DNA from: Parasediminibacterium sp046546515
Lineage (GTDB): Bacteria > Bacteroidota > Bacteroidia > Chitinophagales > Chitinophagaceae
Assembly (NCBI RefSeq): GCF_046546515.1
Contig: NZ_JBKHKJ010000010.1
Location: forward strand, 87,372 to 151,371
Direction: 5' to 3'
Length of the DNA stretch: 64,000 nucleotides
The notes beneath the pieces are model-generated. The model saw only the letters and a list, made by a program, of their open reading frames with translations. It made no database searches and was not told where the DNA came from. A program made the position numbers and the translations under genes. Positions 19,876 through 30,123 of this stretch are shown in pieces (positions within the stretch are counted from its first letter, which is position 1; each line of letters starts with the position of its first letter).

Positions 19876-22344
19876 TTATTTTTGAAAGCTTACTTTCCAT
19901 TTATATGCTTTCGTCTCTTTGCTTTTCAACACCAATTCATATATTGAATTTTCTTTGTCGATAAGTTTAAATGAGTTTGTGGCATCCTCGGCAGTAGCGG
20001 TTTTTACCTTATACCCATTCGTAGCAATAATTACTTTGTATTCTTCACCGCCAATTAATTTTGAAGTACCCCCCAATTCTTTTTTGGCTGCATCCCAAGC
20101 TGGGTATTTGGCCATGTCAAGGTAGCCTTGCAGGATATGCCTATCGGTAGATAAAAACTGAGGCACTTCCTTTGCTTCATGAACAGCCATTACCCTTGCT
20201 TCTCCTGGCCTTAATTCTTGTTCTAATTTGGAACTTCCTTCCAATTTGCCCACAAACTTCCAATTCCAGAAATCGAATACATAGTATTTTTTGGCTGTAT
20301 CCAAAGCAAGCCCACCATCATCGGTATTGTCTCCCAATGGCACATTCACCACTGCTGATACCATTTTTTTAGGGATGAACTGTTTATTGTCTGGCCAATA
20401 AGCCATCACGTCCGTAGGCCACTCTTCCCCTTCAATTTCTGTGTTATAGAAGGTAACGATATGCCAGTCTGGGTTTATTTTAAAGTCATATACTTGGGGG
20501 TATAGCTTGCCTGTAAACGCATCAATTGGTCTTGCACTAGCAGTTGGGGCTGCGAGCAATGGTACTGCCCTAGACAAAGCATATATCATTTTGCTGTCCA
20601 TTTTTTCAAAGTATTTCCCTATTTCCATTCTCCCGCTGGTTGTATAAGTCATGGTAATGGCAGCCTTCCATCCATCTAGGGTATTGGTTGGGTAAACATG
20701 GCTTGGATTAATGGGGTCGCAGTCGTAGTTGGTTACCACCCTGTTTTTGTACCAGCGCAAGCCTGTTTTGGTTACCCTGCCAGGATACACCCTATCATTG
20801 TCTCCTTCTGTCCTTTGGGTAGTAATCACCCCCAAAGCAATATCGCCATAAGGAGGGATACGCTCTTGCACATCCCTTTTAGGCCCGAGGCCTACATAGG
20901 CTAGTTTAAAAATATTGCGATAGGCAGAAGTGGTAGTGGCATATTTGTCTTCAAAACCACCATCGTAAGACCAACCAGTTTCGGGATAGTCGAACTTGAT
21001 GCCTTGCACACCTCCGCTTTTCAGATTTTTATATACATCCTTCATGTGGTTAATAAACCCTGTGTCTGTAAAATCATACGTCCAATAAATTGCTGTGGAG
21101 TCGCCACTTCTTCCCCACCAACCCACTGGCCCTTTTGAACGTTTGTGGTACGGATCATTAAAAAGGATATGATTGGGGTATTGAAGGCAATAATCTTCCG
21201 AACGCTTGGATGTCTGGCAATAAATAAAAGGCACGCCATTCATTTCATATACCTTTTTCCCCCATTTTTCTATTGTTTCATAAGGTGGCAGTAATTGCCC
21301 ACTTTTATACATTTGCCAATGTTTGTTATCCCACCACCCCTGCTGGTTGTTGGGCAATGAATAATCGTCTGGCTCTAGCCTTAAACCAACGGGCGAATAT
21401 TTCAAGAAACCTGTTTTGGTTACTTCTTCCATTTCTTCAATAGTACCTAAAGTATTGTCCCTGAATTTATCGCCACCAAATTTTGCAACAAAGCAATACC
21501 AAAAATTGAGGATTGGTATGGTAACGCCGCTTACATCAGAATGGTTGGCATTCTTTAAAGCCAACCCGTATTTTTCAAGTGCTTCAAACCTATTGTCTGT
21601 AGTAAAATCCACATAAAATTTATCTTTAAGTATGTACCTACTCTTTGCATCTACCAATTTCCCAATTGGATCCTCGCCTTTCAACTCTACTTCCAAAAAA
21701 TCATTTTTTTTGATAACAGAAGCATACTTCTGAAATTCATTATAGGTTAGGCCACCTATTACAAGAGACCTTTTCTTTTCACCCTTTTTACCAAATGTAG
21801 CCAACAGGTTGTTCAGCGATTTTAAGGTGTCTTTTGTTGCAACAGTTGTAAAAGCAAAGCCATTCTCCCCATCCAATGCTTTGTAATCATCAAAAGAAAC
21901 GCCTTTGTAGGCAATACCTTTCAACGGAAAAAACCGCATAATACGGATATTGGTGTCGCTCGTGTTTTCAATGCCCAAGTTCAATGCAATTGCGCCATTG
22001 TCTTTGTATATAAACACTTCTAGTATTAGGGAAGGCACACCTGCTTTTTTGCCTTCGATGGTTATTTTGTTGCCCGTACCTAACTCATCTTTGATAGGCT
22101 GAGCATCCCATGCAAATGTGTAGCCCTGATTGGAAGCGTATTTATTGATTTGAAAAGTTGCGTTTTCAATACAAGCTTGATTTGTACGCTTGTCTGTAAT
22201 CGAGAACTTGCCTTGCTGGGCATTAAAGCTGAATGAAACCAAACTGTTGTCCCATTTAGGGTTTTGATTAACTTGGCAAATGCCTGTTTGGATTGATAGC
22301 AACATAAAAAAAAATACGTTGCAGATAGTAACTGTTCTTTTCAT
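19876..22344 (-). CDS. Secreted TIM-barrel protein, clan GH-D-like (alpha-galactosidase-related?)
   Basis: 822 aa. Signal peptide 1-23. Residues ~25-260 look like an N-terminal beta-sandwich. A TIM barrel follows (~270-620) with LRLEPDDYSL and GVQGIKFDYPETGWS; the KFD of the latter (Asp452) resembles the nucleophile strand of clan GH-D (GH27/GH36). The C-terminal part (~630-822) is beta-rich and contains a tryptophan-rich stretch (VFDFWNWKFVGKL). I cannot name the family with certainty. A retaining alpha-glycosidase of the periplasm or outer surface is the best guess, since the key Asp is preserved. The esterase-like gene starts 38 bp upstream and the two are probably co-transcribed. Confidence 0.6.
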   Translation of the reverse strand: MKRTVTICNVFFFMLLSIQTGICQVNQNPKWDNSLVSFSFNAQQGKFSITDKRTNQACIENATFQINKYASNQGYTFAWDAQPIKDELGTGNKITIEGKKAGVPSLILEVFIYKDNGAIALNLGIENTSDTNIRIMRFFPLKGIAYKGVSFDDYKALDGENGFAFTTVATKDTLKSLNNLLATFGKKGEKKRSLVIGGLTYNEFQKYASVIKKNDFLEVELKGEDPIGKLVDAKSRYILKDKFYVDFTTDNRFEALEKYGLALKNANHSDVSGVTIPILNFWYCFVAKFGGDKFRDNTLGTIEEMEEVTKTGFLKYSPVGLRLEPDDYSLPNNQQGWWDNKHWQMYKSGQLLPPYETIEKWGKKVYEMNGVPFIYCQTSKRSEDYCLQYPNHILFNDPYHKRSKGPVGWWGRSGDSTAIYWTYDFTDTGFINHMKDVYKNLKSGGVQGIKFDYPETGWSYDGGFEDKYATTTSAYRNIFKLAYVGLGPKRDVQERIPPYGDIALGVITTQRTEGDNDRVYPGRVTKTGLRWYKNRVVTNYDCDPINPSHVYPTNTLDGWKAAITMTYTTSGRMEIGKYFEKMDSKMIYALSRAVPLLAAPTASARPIDAFTGKLYPQVYDFKINPDWHIVTFYNTEIEGEEWPTDVMAYWPDNKQFIPKKMVSAVVNVPLGDNTDDGGLALDTAKKYYVFDFWNWKFVGKLEGSSKLEQELRPGEARVMAVHEAKEVPQFLSTDRHILQGYLDMAKYPAWDAAKKELGGTSKLIGGEEYKVIIATNGYKVKTATAEDATNSFKLIDKENSIYELVLKSKETKAYKWKVSFQK

Positions 22345-22382
22345 AAATATATATTTACCGTTTATTTGAATTGTTTAAAAGC

Positions 22383-23165
22383 TTATTTCTTAACCGAAAA
22401 CAACCACTCCAAAAGCCCCGGCTCGTCAAAGGTTTTGTCCCAGCAGTTGTGCCCTGTGTTGGGATATAATGTAAACTTCACGGGAATTTGCAATGCCTGC
22501 ATGGCCGACACCATGTTTTTACTATACGCTGGATATACTACATTGTCGTCTGCACCATGGAAAACCCACCAACTGGCATGTTTTAATTTGGGAGCAATGC
22601 CCACATTGGCACCGCCACAGATAGGGAAAGCTGCGGCAAACAGTTTAGGGTTCCTACGTACTATTTCAAAAGTACCCATGCCACCTAAAGAGAGTCCGCC
22701 GACATATACTTGCTTTTTATTTATGGGATATTCGTGTATTATTTTTCTTACCAACTTTTGAACAAGCACCATATCCCTTGTTGGTTTGCCTCCGATAAAA
22801 AAGGTACGCTTAGGTTTGCCTGAAGTATCCCTTTCACCAATAGCATTAGCCCAAGTGCCATTGGGGGAGCATTGTGGGAACACCACAATAGCAGGGTAAC
22901 CTTTTCGGATACTGTCCCTTAAAAACAACGACCCACCGTGGATTAGTTGTGCCTTATTATCTGTCCCCCTTTCGCCGCTGCCGTGCATGAAAAGAATAAG
23001 GGGATATATTTTTTTAAAATTGAAATCTTCTGGCAACAATAAACGGTAAGGCATAGTATCCCCTCTACTAATCAATAGCCGCTCTTTGTAAAGGGAATAA
23101 TCCTGTGCAAAAGCGTGGCTAACAAGGATGATAAGGAATAACGAAAACAATATTTTTTTTGCCAT
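22383..23165 (-). CDS. Secreted alpha/beta hydrolase (esterase/prolyl-oligopeptidase-like)
   Basis: 260 aa. Signal peptide 1-20. Nucleophile elbow GLSLGG with Ser159, acid in FHGADDNVV (Asp206 or Asp207), and His239 in NTGHNCWD, giving a complete catalytic triad. LFMHGSGERGTDN forms the oxyanion-hole region. This layout is common to carbohydrate esterases and PHB-depolymerase-like proteins found in CAZyme clusters, where they remove acetyl or feruloyl groups. Deacylation of hemicellulose or pectin is therefore an inference from context. It sits between the clan-D-like and GH65 genes with gaps under 50 bp. Confidence 0.85.
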   Translation of the reverse strand: MAKKILFSLFLIILVSHAFAQDYSLYKERLLISRGDTMPYRLLLPEDFNFKKIYPLILFMHGSGERGTDNKAQLIHGGSLFLRDSIRKGYPAIVVFPQCSPNGTWANAIGERDTSGKPKRTFFIGGKPTRDMVLVQKLVRKIIHEYPINKKQVYVGGLSLGGMGTFEIVRRNPKLFAAAFPICGGANVGIAPKLKHASWWVFHGADDNVVYPAYSKNMVSAMQALQIPVKFTLYPNTGHNCWDKTFDEPGLLEWLFSVKK

Positions 23166-23214
23166 ATTCTATACTTTATTAATGGATAATCTTACTATAA
23201 AAAACTATACAGTT

Positions 23215-25314
23215 TTAGGCTTTACCATTTATACATACTAAATCTTTAAACCCGTTTCTTTTAATGGTCATTTTTTTCCAATGGGCTGGCAGGTTTGCCT
23301 TGCCCTTTAACACCCCCTCCTCCCCAATTTTTATACCGCCAAACCCAAAAATGACTGTTTGCAAAATGCCCCCGTAGCCTGTGCAAAAGGAGGAAACATT
23401 ATTGGTTGGCCGCTCAGTAAAAATGCCAAAAGGAGGTTTCAAATTAGGCCTATATGCTTTTAGGAAAAGTGTATAGGCTTTTTCCGTATCGCCCAATTGC
23501 GCGTAGCAACCAGCGAGTACACTGTAACTCATGGATGGCCCATTGGGGTTGATAAGCGGTTCATAATATTCCAAATCTTTCCTGATGGTCATTTTATTTG
23601 TTACAAAGCCCATGGGGAAAGCTAATAAATTCACGTCGGCTTGTTTAATTATCCTTCCATCCTGCCAATTGCTATTCTGTAGGGTAAAGCCGTCTTTATG
23701 TTGTAAGATAATAATGTTATCAGCTATTTTTTTCCACTCTAAGTTTACAGGTTCATTCAATTGCTTTGCATATTTCGTGGCATTGTTCAATGCTATTTTC
23801 ACGGCAGCGTTCGTAAAAGCATCGTCATTTACATCTTCAAAATATTCATCGGGTCCAACAACGTTGTTGATATGATATTTCCCAAAAGCATCTTTACTAA
23901 CCCTTGACAGCCAAAAGTTTGCAGCTTCCCTTATTATTGGGAACCCTTTTTGCCTTAGCCACCATTTATCCTTGCTTATTTTATAATAATCAGCAGCAGC
24001 ATTTGCCACATCTGCCGTAATGTGATGCTCGGTCATGTCAAGCTTATAGTTGATGCTTGTACATTCATTGCCCTCCAAATCAGACTCCCAAGCATACATG
24101 GCTCCTTTATAACCAAACTGTGCAGCCCTTTTTTGGGATTGAGCCAATGTATTGAAGCGGAAATCTATAATTGAATGGGCAAGTTCTGGCTGCAAGACAA
24201 GCAAGGGTGGGAACATCCAGGTATCGGCATCCCAAAAAATATGGGCACCCCATTCGTTTGCAATGCCACAAGGAGGGATGCTTAACTGAAAGCCTTCGGC
24301 AATTGAGGAATACAAAGTATATAAACCATTCCGTATATCCAGTTGCACTTGGGTATCGCCATCTATTACAATATCGCTTTCCCACAATTTTGCCCAGCTT
24401 TTTTTGTGTGCTTCCAATTGGTGCTGAAAGCCCAAATGATACTCCCGGCCGCAGATACGGATAGCGTCATTGTACGGGTCGCTGCTGAAATTGGAATGTT
24501 GAAAAGAACTCAATAAACAAAAGTGGTACTTCTCCCCTTTCTTCAACGAGACCTTAAAAGACAATTGTTGGGAGAAGCTGTCTGGTCTTGCATATTCCAA
24601 TATGGGTGTCTGGCCCTCAAAATAAAAAGTATTAGCCCCTGCCACTTGAGCTAACCCAGATTCAGTTGGGAAGCCGGTACTCATAACCGGCAACACATCC
24701 TTGGCCTGGGAGCTTAGTTTGTACATCTTGAAATTGAAAGTGGGCTTGTAAAGCCCTTGGCTTTGCTGCCTATTTGGAATATTGATACCATTCTGCACCC
24801 TAAATTCAATTGCTTCTTTTGCTTCAAATTCAAAAATTTCCATTGCGGCCACTGGCAGGTTTCGCAAAGCCATTAGTTGTGTCTTTATGCTTAGTACATT
24901 GTCATATTCATAAGTCGTTGCTAAAATGCCTTCTTTTAGGTTTAGGCTTTGCTGCCAGTTTTTAACTTTACTGCCATAAACCAGTTCCTCGCCGTTTTTT
25001 AAAATTATTTTTATACCCAATGGATTATAATCGTCAATTAGGTGTATATAACTTTTTGAAAGGGGGAAATCGTACAACCCATTAATTGTAACAGTTGTAG
25101 CCCCTAACCCATCTCGTTGGCTTCGGATACCAATGATGCCATTTCCAAGGTAGGCAGGTGTATAATTACTGCTTGTATCGGTAGCCACAATTGCCCACTC
25201 TTTATTTCCTTCCGCGACATGTTGAGCAAACCCTGTGGTTGAACACAAGGCTACACATCCCATGCTTACGAGGGAGAATAAAAAGTTTTTACTTATAAAA
25301 AAGGGCAATCCCAT
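23215..25314 (-). CDS. GH65 family glycosidase/phosphorylase
   Basis: 699 aa with a signal peptide (~1-30), so it is exported. The N-terminal beta-sandwich is followed by an (alpha/alpha)6 barrel with HIFWDADTWMFPPLL (358-372) and VVGPDEYFEDVNDDAFTNAA, whose Glu490 corresponds to the general acid of GH65. Cytoplasmic GH65 proteins phosphorolyse maltose, trehalose or kojibiose. Exported members are more often hydrolases, because free phosphate is scarce outside, and this copy resembles the hydrolase-like branch. The substrate would be an alpha-linked glucoside. Position within the CAZyme series suggests trimming of side groups. Confidence 0.88.
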   Translation of the reverse strand: MGLPFFISKNFLFSLVSMGCVALCSTTGFAQHVAEGNKEWAIVATDTSSNYTPAYLGNGIIGIRSQRDGLGATTVTINGLYDFPLSKSYIHLIDDYNPLGIKIILKNGEELVYGSKVKNWQQSLNLKEGILATTYEYDNVLSIKTQLMALRNLPVAAMEIFEFEAKEAIEFRVQNGINIPNRQQSQGLYKPTFNFKMYKLSSQAKDVLPVMSTGFPTESGLAQVAGANTFYFEGQTPILEYARPDSFSQQLSFKVSLKKGEKYHFCLLSSFQHSNFSSDPYNDAIRICGREYHLGFQHQLEAHKKSWAKLWESDIVIDGDTQVQLDIRNGLYTLYSSIAEGFQLSIPPCGIANEWGAHIFWDADTWMFPPLLVLQPELAHSIIDFRFNTLAQSQKRAAQFGYKGAMYAWESDLEGNECTSINYKLDMTEHHITADVANAAADYYKISKDKWWLRQKGFPIIREAANFWLSRVSKDAFGKYHINNVVGPDEYFEDVNDDAFTNAAVKIALNNATKYAKQLNEPVNLEWKKIADNIIILQHKDGFTLQNSNWQDGRIIKQADVNLLAFPMGFVTNKMTIRKDLEYYEPLINPNGPSMSYSVLAGCYAQLGDTEKAYTLFLKAYRPNLKPPFGIFTERPTNNVSSFCTGYGGILQTVIFGFGGIKIGEEGVLKGKANLPAHWKKMTIKRNGFKDLVCINGKA

Positions 25315-25341
25315 ATTTTGAAATTTCTATTTGCTAACCCT

Positions 25342-25387
25342 CCACGGGTTGCACCCGTGGCTACTTTTGTTCAACCCTTTCAGGGTT
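25342..25387. repeat. REP-like pair of short hairpins
   Basis: CCACGGGT-TGC-ACCCGTGG (25342-25360) and AACCCT-TTC-AGGGTT (25373-25387). Such GC-rich palindrome pairs are a common interspersed element in Bacteroidetes genomes. It sits between the GH65 and beta-helix genes and could double as a weak terminator. Confidence 0.6.
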
Positions 25388-25455
25388 TTTGACGAATTAC
25401 TTAACTTTACAATGCACCTAGACTAGTAGGTTTTATAGACCTTATAGGTTAATGT

Positions 25456-26820
25456 TTATTGTTCATAAGCACCCCTATCCCTACCCTTGCCTTTTGGGCG
25501 TGGCTTGCCTTGCAAATCGGTGGCCTGAGGCACATCGTTTGAAGCCGAGCTAAGTGCAGGGCTTCCTGCTTTCAAATGAAAATCGGCTGTTAACCTGTCG
25601 AAATAAGCATTCACAAACTGTGGGTCGGCCACTATGTCATTGGGTGCATTGAATAAATCCTGCGGTATTGGGTATATATTATAATCCCAGCGTATATTCT
25701 TGTTCTTATTATTGCCAGTTACTTTACAGCCTGGCCTAGGCACTATGATATTGTTCAGGAAAACAATATCTTCAGAACTATTGGCAAACATATCTGGGTA
25801 GCCTACCACCTCCCCATTGTGATAAACCGTGTTGTTGATAACATCCACATATTTTGTACGGAACGTGTGTATTCCTGAACCGCCATTAAATGCGCTTACA
25901 TTGTTGGCAACCAAGGCACGGCCTTTCCATTCTGGGCGTTTTGGTTTCGCATTGGCGGCACTGTCGCCAGGTTTAATCACTTTATCGTTGTTCATGTTGG
26001 TGGCACCATTTTGCTCTTGGTCGGTTACGTCTAAGATAATACCATTGCCATCGCTCAAACGCCCAATTTTTTCCCAAGACACCATGGTTTTGTTATTCCA
26101 GCAATAATTGCGTTGGATGATATTGTGATAGCCTGGGGCATCGTCAAAAGCCCAGTTGTCCAATGTTGAAATGCCCGAGCCGCCATAACGCATGTACCAA
26201 GCATTTTCATATACTTTACAATCCTCTATTGTGATATAATCTGTTTCTATGGCTATAATGCCGCCTCCAGGGCATTTGCCTACGGTGCAGTTGCGCACAA
26301 TTACATGGTGCGGCTTGTCGTCTGGCGTATGCCCGCGGCCATTTACAAAAATACCGTTTGTGTTAAAGTGCGGGTCAGCAGCCTTGTTTTTAGAGTCTTC
26401 CTGTGCCTTGAGCAACACGATGGAATCGTTAGCGCCAATTACGGTAATGCCATCTATAATATGGTATGAGCCACCTACTTGTATGCCAGCCCACCCGCCG
26501 GGGTGTATTTCGGGATGCTCACCTTTTTCTGCCTTCCAAGTAATCCATGCGTCTTTGGTGCCAGAGCTTTTAATGTATAAAACCGCACTACCGCTTGACC
26601 TATTCGCATTTGAATAATTGCCATTACCAATTAATACCACATCGCCTGGCTTTACCAAGTCGGCAGCTTTTTGCAATGTGCGAAAGGCTGTTGCTACTGT
26701 CTTCCCATTGTTGGCATCATCACCAGCCGCTGATACATGCCATGTTGTTTGAGCCATAAGAAGACTGCTGGCTGACAGCAACAAGGAAAAAATAAACATT
26801 ACATTTTTGTGAGTCATCAT
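25456..26820 (-). CDS. Secreted parallel beta-helix protein (single-domain, no T9SS tail)
   Basis: 454 aa. Signal peptide ends around residue 23. TWHVSAAGDDANNGKT is followed by a beta-helix with SDGNGIILDVTD, NNVSAFNGGSGIHT and YVDVINNTVYHN, all close to the beta-helix part of the four large proteins at the left of the window. It lacks the central module and sorting domain, so it probably stays in the periplasm. The whole family resembles right-handed helix polysaccharide lyases, but the catalytic residues are not identifiable by eye. The GH10 xylanase gene starts 21 bp upstream; both are probably one transcript. Confidence 0.88.
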   Translation of the reverse strand: MMTHKNVMFIFSLLLSASSLLMAQTTWHVSAAGDDANNGKTVATAFRTLQKAADLVKPGDVVLIGNGNYSNANRSSGSAVLYIKSSGTKDAWITWKAEKGEHPEIHPGGWAGIQVGGSYHIIDGITVIGANDSIVLLKAQEDSKNKAADPHFNTNGIFVNGRGHTPDDKPHHVIVRNCTVGKCPGGGIIAIETDYITIEDCKVYENAWYMRYGGSGISTLDNWAFDDAPGYHNIIQRNYCWNNKTMVSWEKIGRLSDGNGIILDVTDQEQNGATNMNNDKVIKPGDSAANAKPKRPEWKGRALVANNVSAFNGGSGIHTFRTKYVDVINNTVYHNGEVVGYPDMFANSSEDIVFLNNIIVPRPGCKVTGNNKNKNIRWDYNIYPIPQDLFNAPNDIVADPQFVNAYFDRLTADFHLKAGSPALSSASNDVPQATDLQGKPRPKGKGRDRGAYEQ

Positions 26821-26841
26821 TTCTGTTTGATTTATATCTGT

Positions 26842-28608
26842 TTAATTCAATAATTTCACTACTACCGTTTGCCCATTGCTGGTAAGCACTGCTTTCGAGG
26901 CAACTTGCTTCCCTCCTTTTTTATTTACAACTACCTCATACTCACCGTTAAAACCCCTTATTGTATAAGTGCCATCTTTATTGGTTTGCCCAGCAGTGTT
27001 GGTTGCCCATGTTTTGCTCACCAACTCGGTAAAGGCTTTCCCTTCTGGGCGGATGTTCCAGTCTTTGTCCCAAAGGGCTGATGCAGGTATCCAGTGTTCA
27101 GGTTCCCAAAAGCCCCATTGCATGATGCCTATAGTAGATGGGTGGCTGAATATGGCGGTGAAAAAATCCTTTATATACCTGGCTTTAAAATCATCGTCAT
27201 CGCTGGAAATATCAAATTCCGAGATTTGTATTGGCAAGCCCAATGAACCAAAATGATCCAGCCTTTCCAAAACGTAATCAATGACCGGAGGCGTGCCGCC
27301 TATATGCGATTGCTCGCCAATGGCATCTATTTCAGCGCCTTTGTCTTTCAAGAACTTAATGATATTATAAAAACTTTCGCTGCCCACATTCAGGCCATGG
27401 AACATGGTATAATCATTCAGGAACAGTTGCACGCCGGATGTACGTTCCCTGGCAGCTTTAAACCAATCGACCATTACATCCTTGCCCAGCAGTTTCAGGA
27501 AAGCATCATGGGCATAAGGCTCGTTCACGACGTCCCACTCTGTAAATTGGCCTTTCATTACATCCGTTTCTTGTACAATATCTTTTATAATGGCAGCCCG
27601 CAAAGCAGCAGTATCGTTTTTATAATGGATTAAATGACCTGAATTTTGCCAAGAGGGCCACACCATCACATGCCCACGGGCTGGTATATTGTGCTGCCTA
27701 AGCCAGTTGTTAGCTAATATGGTTTTGTTATGATCGGTTTTTGCCCAGTTTTTGGACTTCATTTCGTTTTCAAAAACCACTTTATTAAAATACTTTAGTA
27801 ATGTATCCCTGTATTTTTTATAACTAGGGTTGGTGCTGTCCAATATTAATTTGGAGTTAGTTGCTGTACCCCATCCGTAAGCAATTTTTTTCATGGTCAC
27901 AGCCACCGTTGCACCTGTTACTGGCTTCCCGTTTTTGTCAACCACTTTCACGGTTAAATCGCCCTTCCTGTATTTTTCTATCCTTTCGGCAGCCGCTTTT
28001 CGCCATGGTGCATCTGGCGAGTCGCCATCGTAATGCACGGTTGTGCGTGGCAACTGGGCTATGGTTGCTTTATGCTGGTAATTCACCAACGAAAAACCGC
28101 CCAATTCAAAAACCTGTGGGAAACTGCCACATTTTATTACTAATGACAACTCTCCTTTTTCCACGTCCCTAGCAGCTACAAAGGGGATTTGCACCAACGA
28201 CCAACCTGTGCCAAAGGACATACCTCTTTCAAACAAAGGCGGCCAGTTGTATTTGCCGCCAATTGTCCTGTCCAAGGAAATTTCCATGAACGATTCCCCT
28301 GTTTCTTTTTTGCTTTGCAGGCTACGGGTATAAAAAGAAAGGGACAATACATCGCCCGTTTTCACCACGGCATCTAGGTTGCAGCGCAAGGTGAAATTGT
28401 CTTTGCCAGTTGGGTTTAGGGTAGATATATGGTAGGCTTTTGCAAATGGCTGGCTAGTGGTGCTTACCAATTGCACAAATGCAGGCGTTTTGAACAAAGC
28501 AGTATCATTTGGTAGCAAAGCAATACCAGCAGGAAGCTGGGCATGTGCATGGGTTGCAAACACAAAGCCAATCAATAGCAATAAAGAATATGATAAATTT
28601 TTACTCAT
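26842..28608 (-). CDS. GH10 endo-1,4-beta-xylanase with N-terminal CBM-like domain
   Basis: 588 aa. Signal peptide 1-23, a jelly-roll domain (~30-180) resembling carbohydrate-binding modules, then the GH10 barrel (~215-530). Acid/base Glu363 lies in WDVVNEP and nucleophile Glu464 in QISEFD; both motifs are canonical. A short C-terminal beta-domain (~535-588) ends the protein. The enzyme cuts the xylan backbone. Neighbours upstream (15 bp) and downstream (21 bp) are beta-helix proteins, so the operon probably attacks xylan and pectin-like polymers together. Confidence 0.93.
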   Translation of the reverse strand: MSKNLSYSLLLLIGFVFATHAHAQLPAGIALLPNDTALFKTPAFVQLVSTTSQPFAKAYHISTLNPTGKDNFTLRCNLDAVVKTGDVLSLSFYTRSLQSKKETGESFMEISLDRTIGGKYNWPPLFERGMSFGTGWSLVQIPFVAARDVEKGELSLVIKCGSFPQVFELGGFSLVNYQHKATIAQLPRTTVHYDGDSPDAPWRKAAAERIEKYRKGDLTVKVVDKNGKPVTGATVAVTMKKIAYGWGTATNSKLILDSTNPSYKKYRDTLLKYFNKVVFENEMKSKNWAKTDHNKTILANNWLRQHNIPARGHVMVWPSWQNSGHLIHYKNDTAALRAAIIKDIVQETDVMKGQFTEWDVVNEPYAHDAFLKLLGKDVMVDWFKAARERTSGVQLFLNDYTMFHGLNVGSESFYNIIKFLKDKGAEIDAIGEQSHIGGTPPVIDYVLERLDHFGSLGLPIQISEFDISSDDDDFKARYIKDFFTAIFSHPSTIGIMQWGFWEPEHWIPASALWDKDWNIRPEGKAFTELVSKTWATNTAGQTNKDGTYTIRGFNGEYEVVVNKKGGKQVASKAVLTSNGQTVVVKLLN

Positions 28609-28623
28609 TTTAATAGTTGTTTC

Positions 28624-30054
28624 TTATTTTTTCAAACCCGTTAAATCCGATTCTACACTAATAATGCCTTCGCCTGCACTCACTTTAGCTGAAAAATTAT
28701 CGCCTAGTTCAATGCTTCCTGTTGTTTTAACAGCTATCTCTTTTGGAATGCCTTTGCAATAGTTGTTCACCAATCCCAAGCTGCCTGCGCTATTGAATAC
28801 GCAATTAGCAAAACTGATAGTTGTTTTTGGGTAAGCATCAAAATCTGAAGCCCTTGTAAATTCTACGCCGTTGCCTTGCAAGGATGAATTGCGGATGGCA
28901 ATAAAGTCGCATGGGGCCGAAATACCGACGAGTGCTTTTTTATTCGTGCTTATTACCCTGATGTTTTCCAACGAGATGCCACTTAGCACTGGCACTGGTG
29001 CACCATTATAGTAGGAATGCGAATAATTATTGGCATAGCTCATTAGTTGGAACGGCACACGCACGCTTTCCAAAAAAATATCCCTGAACGTTATGTTCTT
29101 TACGGAGGCTGTATGGAAAGTATCGGTTTGGTGCAGCATCCATTTGATGCCGTCAATTTCCATAGACCCTTGACTAAATGTGGGCGGGTTAATTGACTCG
29201 TACGATTTTCCGTCCATTACGGCCAACACCCTGTATATCCTCCCGTTGCAAACCACTGCATCGCCATGCCTTACCTTTATCCCGGGCTTCCAATCTACCC
29301 AAGCTGCAGGTACTATCTTGGCAAAAGCACCTTCTAGTTTCTCGGCTTTTAGGTCGTAACAGTTTTCTATCACGCCATCTTCAATATCGCCTAGCTCAGG
29401 GTTGCCAGAAATCCAATCGCCAGCGGCTAGTGCAATGGCATCGTCAGCCGTTTGAAAAACGCAATTGCTTATCCTAAACCTTTTCCCCCTGCCAAGGTGG
29501 ATGGCATCTTTTTTCCCTATAATTATTACATCATTGATCAAGAAATCTTCAAAAGTACAAACCTGTATGCAGAACTGGCCAGACGCCAAATCAGTACACC
29601 TGAACCTTTCTATTTTTAAGTCTTTCACCCAGATAAAAGATATTTGACCACGATCCCCATAGATTTCGCCCATCCAAGTATCAACGCCATTTACTTTAAG
29701 GGTAAGTCCTGTGATGGATATATGGTAATTATAGGTTTTGCTCAAAGCCCCTTTGTTCAGTAGCACATAGCCAAACTTGCCATTCTCTGCCGATTTTTCC
29801 ACGGAAGTGCCATCGCCAAACACCAATGAAGTGTTGTCGCCGATATAGACAGTTCCCGCCACTTTGTAAGTGCCGATTTTACTAATAATGATTGTACCGC
29901 CTTTATCAACAGCAGTTTGCAAGGCTTTGGTGTTATGTACACCCGTTTCGTTGGGCAAAAACCCAAAGTCGGCGGCATCTGCAAAGCCGTTTGAGGCAAA
30001 CACAGTACTAGTTGTTATCAATAATCCAACTAATAATAATAAGGAAATTTTCAT
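28624..30054 (-). CDS. Secreted pectate-lyase/GH28-like beta-helix protein
   Basis: 476 aa. Signal peptide 1-20, then NGFADAADFGFLPNETG, a typical beginning of proteins with the pectate_lyase_3 / GH28-related domain. Right-handed beta-helix turns continue to about residue 430. The central FQTADDAIAL contains the two aspartates placed like those of GH28 polygalacturonases, but the GHG motif of GH28 is not seen, so either another mechanism or a lyase-like function is possible. It is expected to act on pectin or a similar uronic polymer. Confidence 0.8.
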   Translation of the reverse strand: MKISLLLLVGLLITTSTVFASNGFADAADFGFLPNETGVHNTKALQTAVDKGGTIIISKIGTYKVAGTVYIGDNTSLVFGDGTSVEKSAENGKFGYVLLNKGALSKTYNYHISITGLTLKVNGVDTWMGEIYGDRGQISFIWVKDLKIERFRCTDLASGQFCIQVCTFEDFLINDVIIIGKKDAIHLGRGKRFRISNCVFQTADDAIALAAGDWISGNPELGDIEDGVIENCYDLKAEKLEGAFAKIVPAAWVDWKPGIKVRHGDAVVCNGRIYRVLAVMDGKSYESINPPTFSQGSMEIDGIKWMLHQTDTFHTASVKNITFRDIFLESVRVPFQLMSYANNYSHSYYNGAPVPVLSGISLENIRVISTNKKALVGISAPCDFIAIRNSSLQGNGVEFTRASDFDAYPKTTISFANCVFNSAGSLGLVNNYCKGIPKEIAVKTTGSIELGDNFSAKVSAGEGIISVESDLTGLKK

Positions 30055-30123
30055 ATTGTCTATTTATATAGGATTTTAACTGTTATTGCTTTTGACAGTA
30101 AATATTTTCATTGCCCTTTTTTA

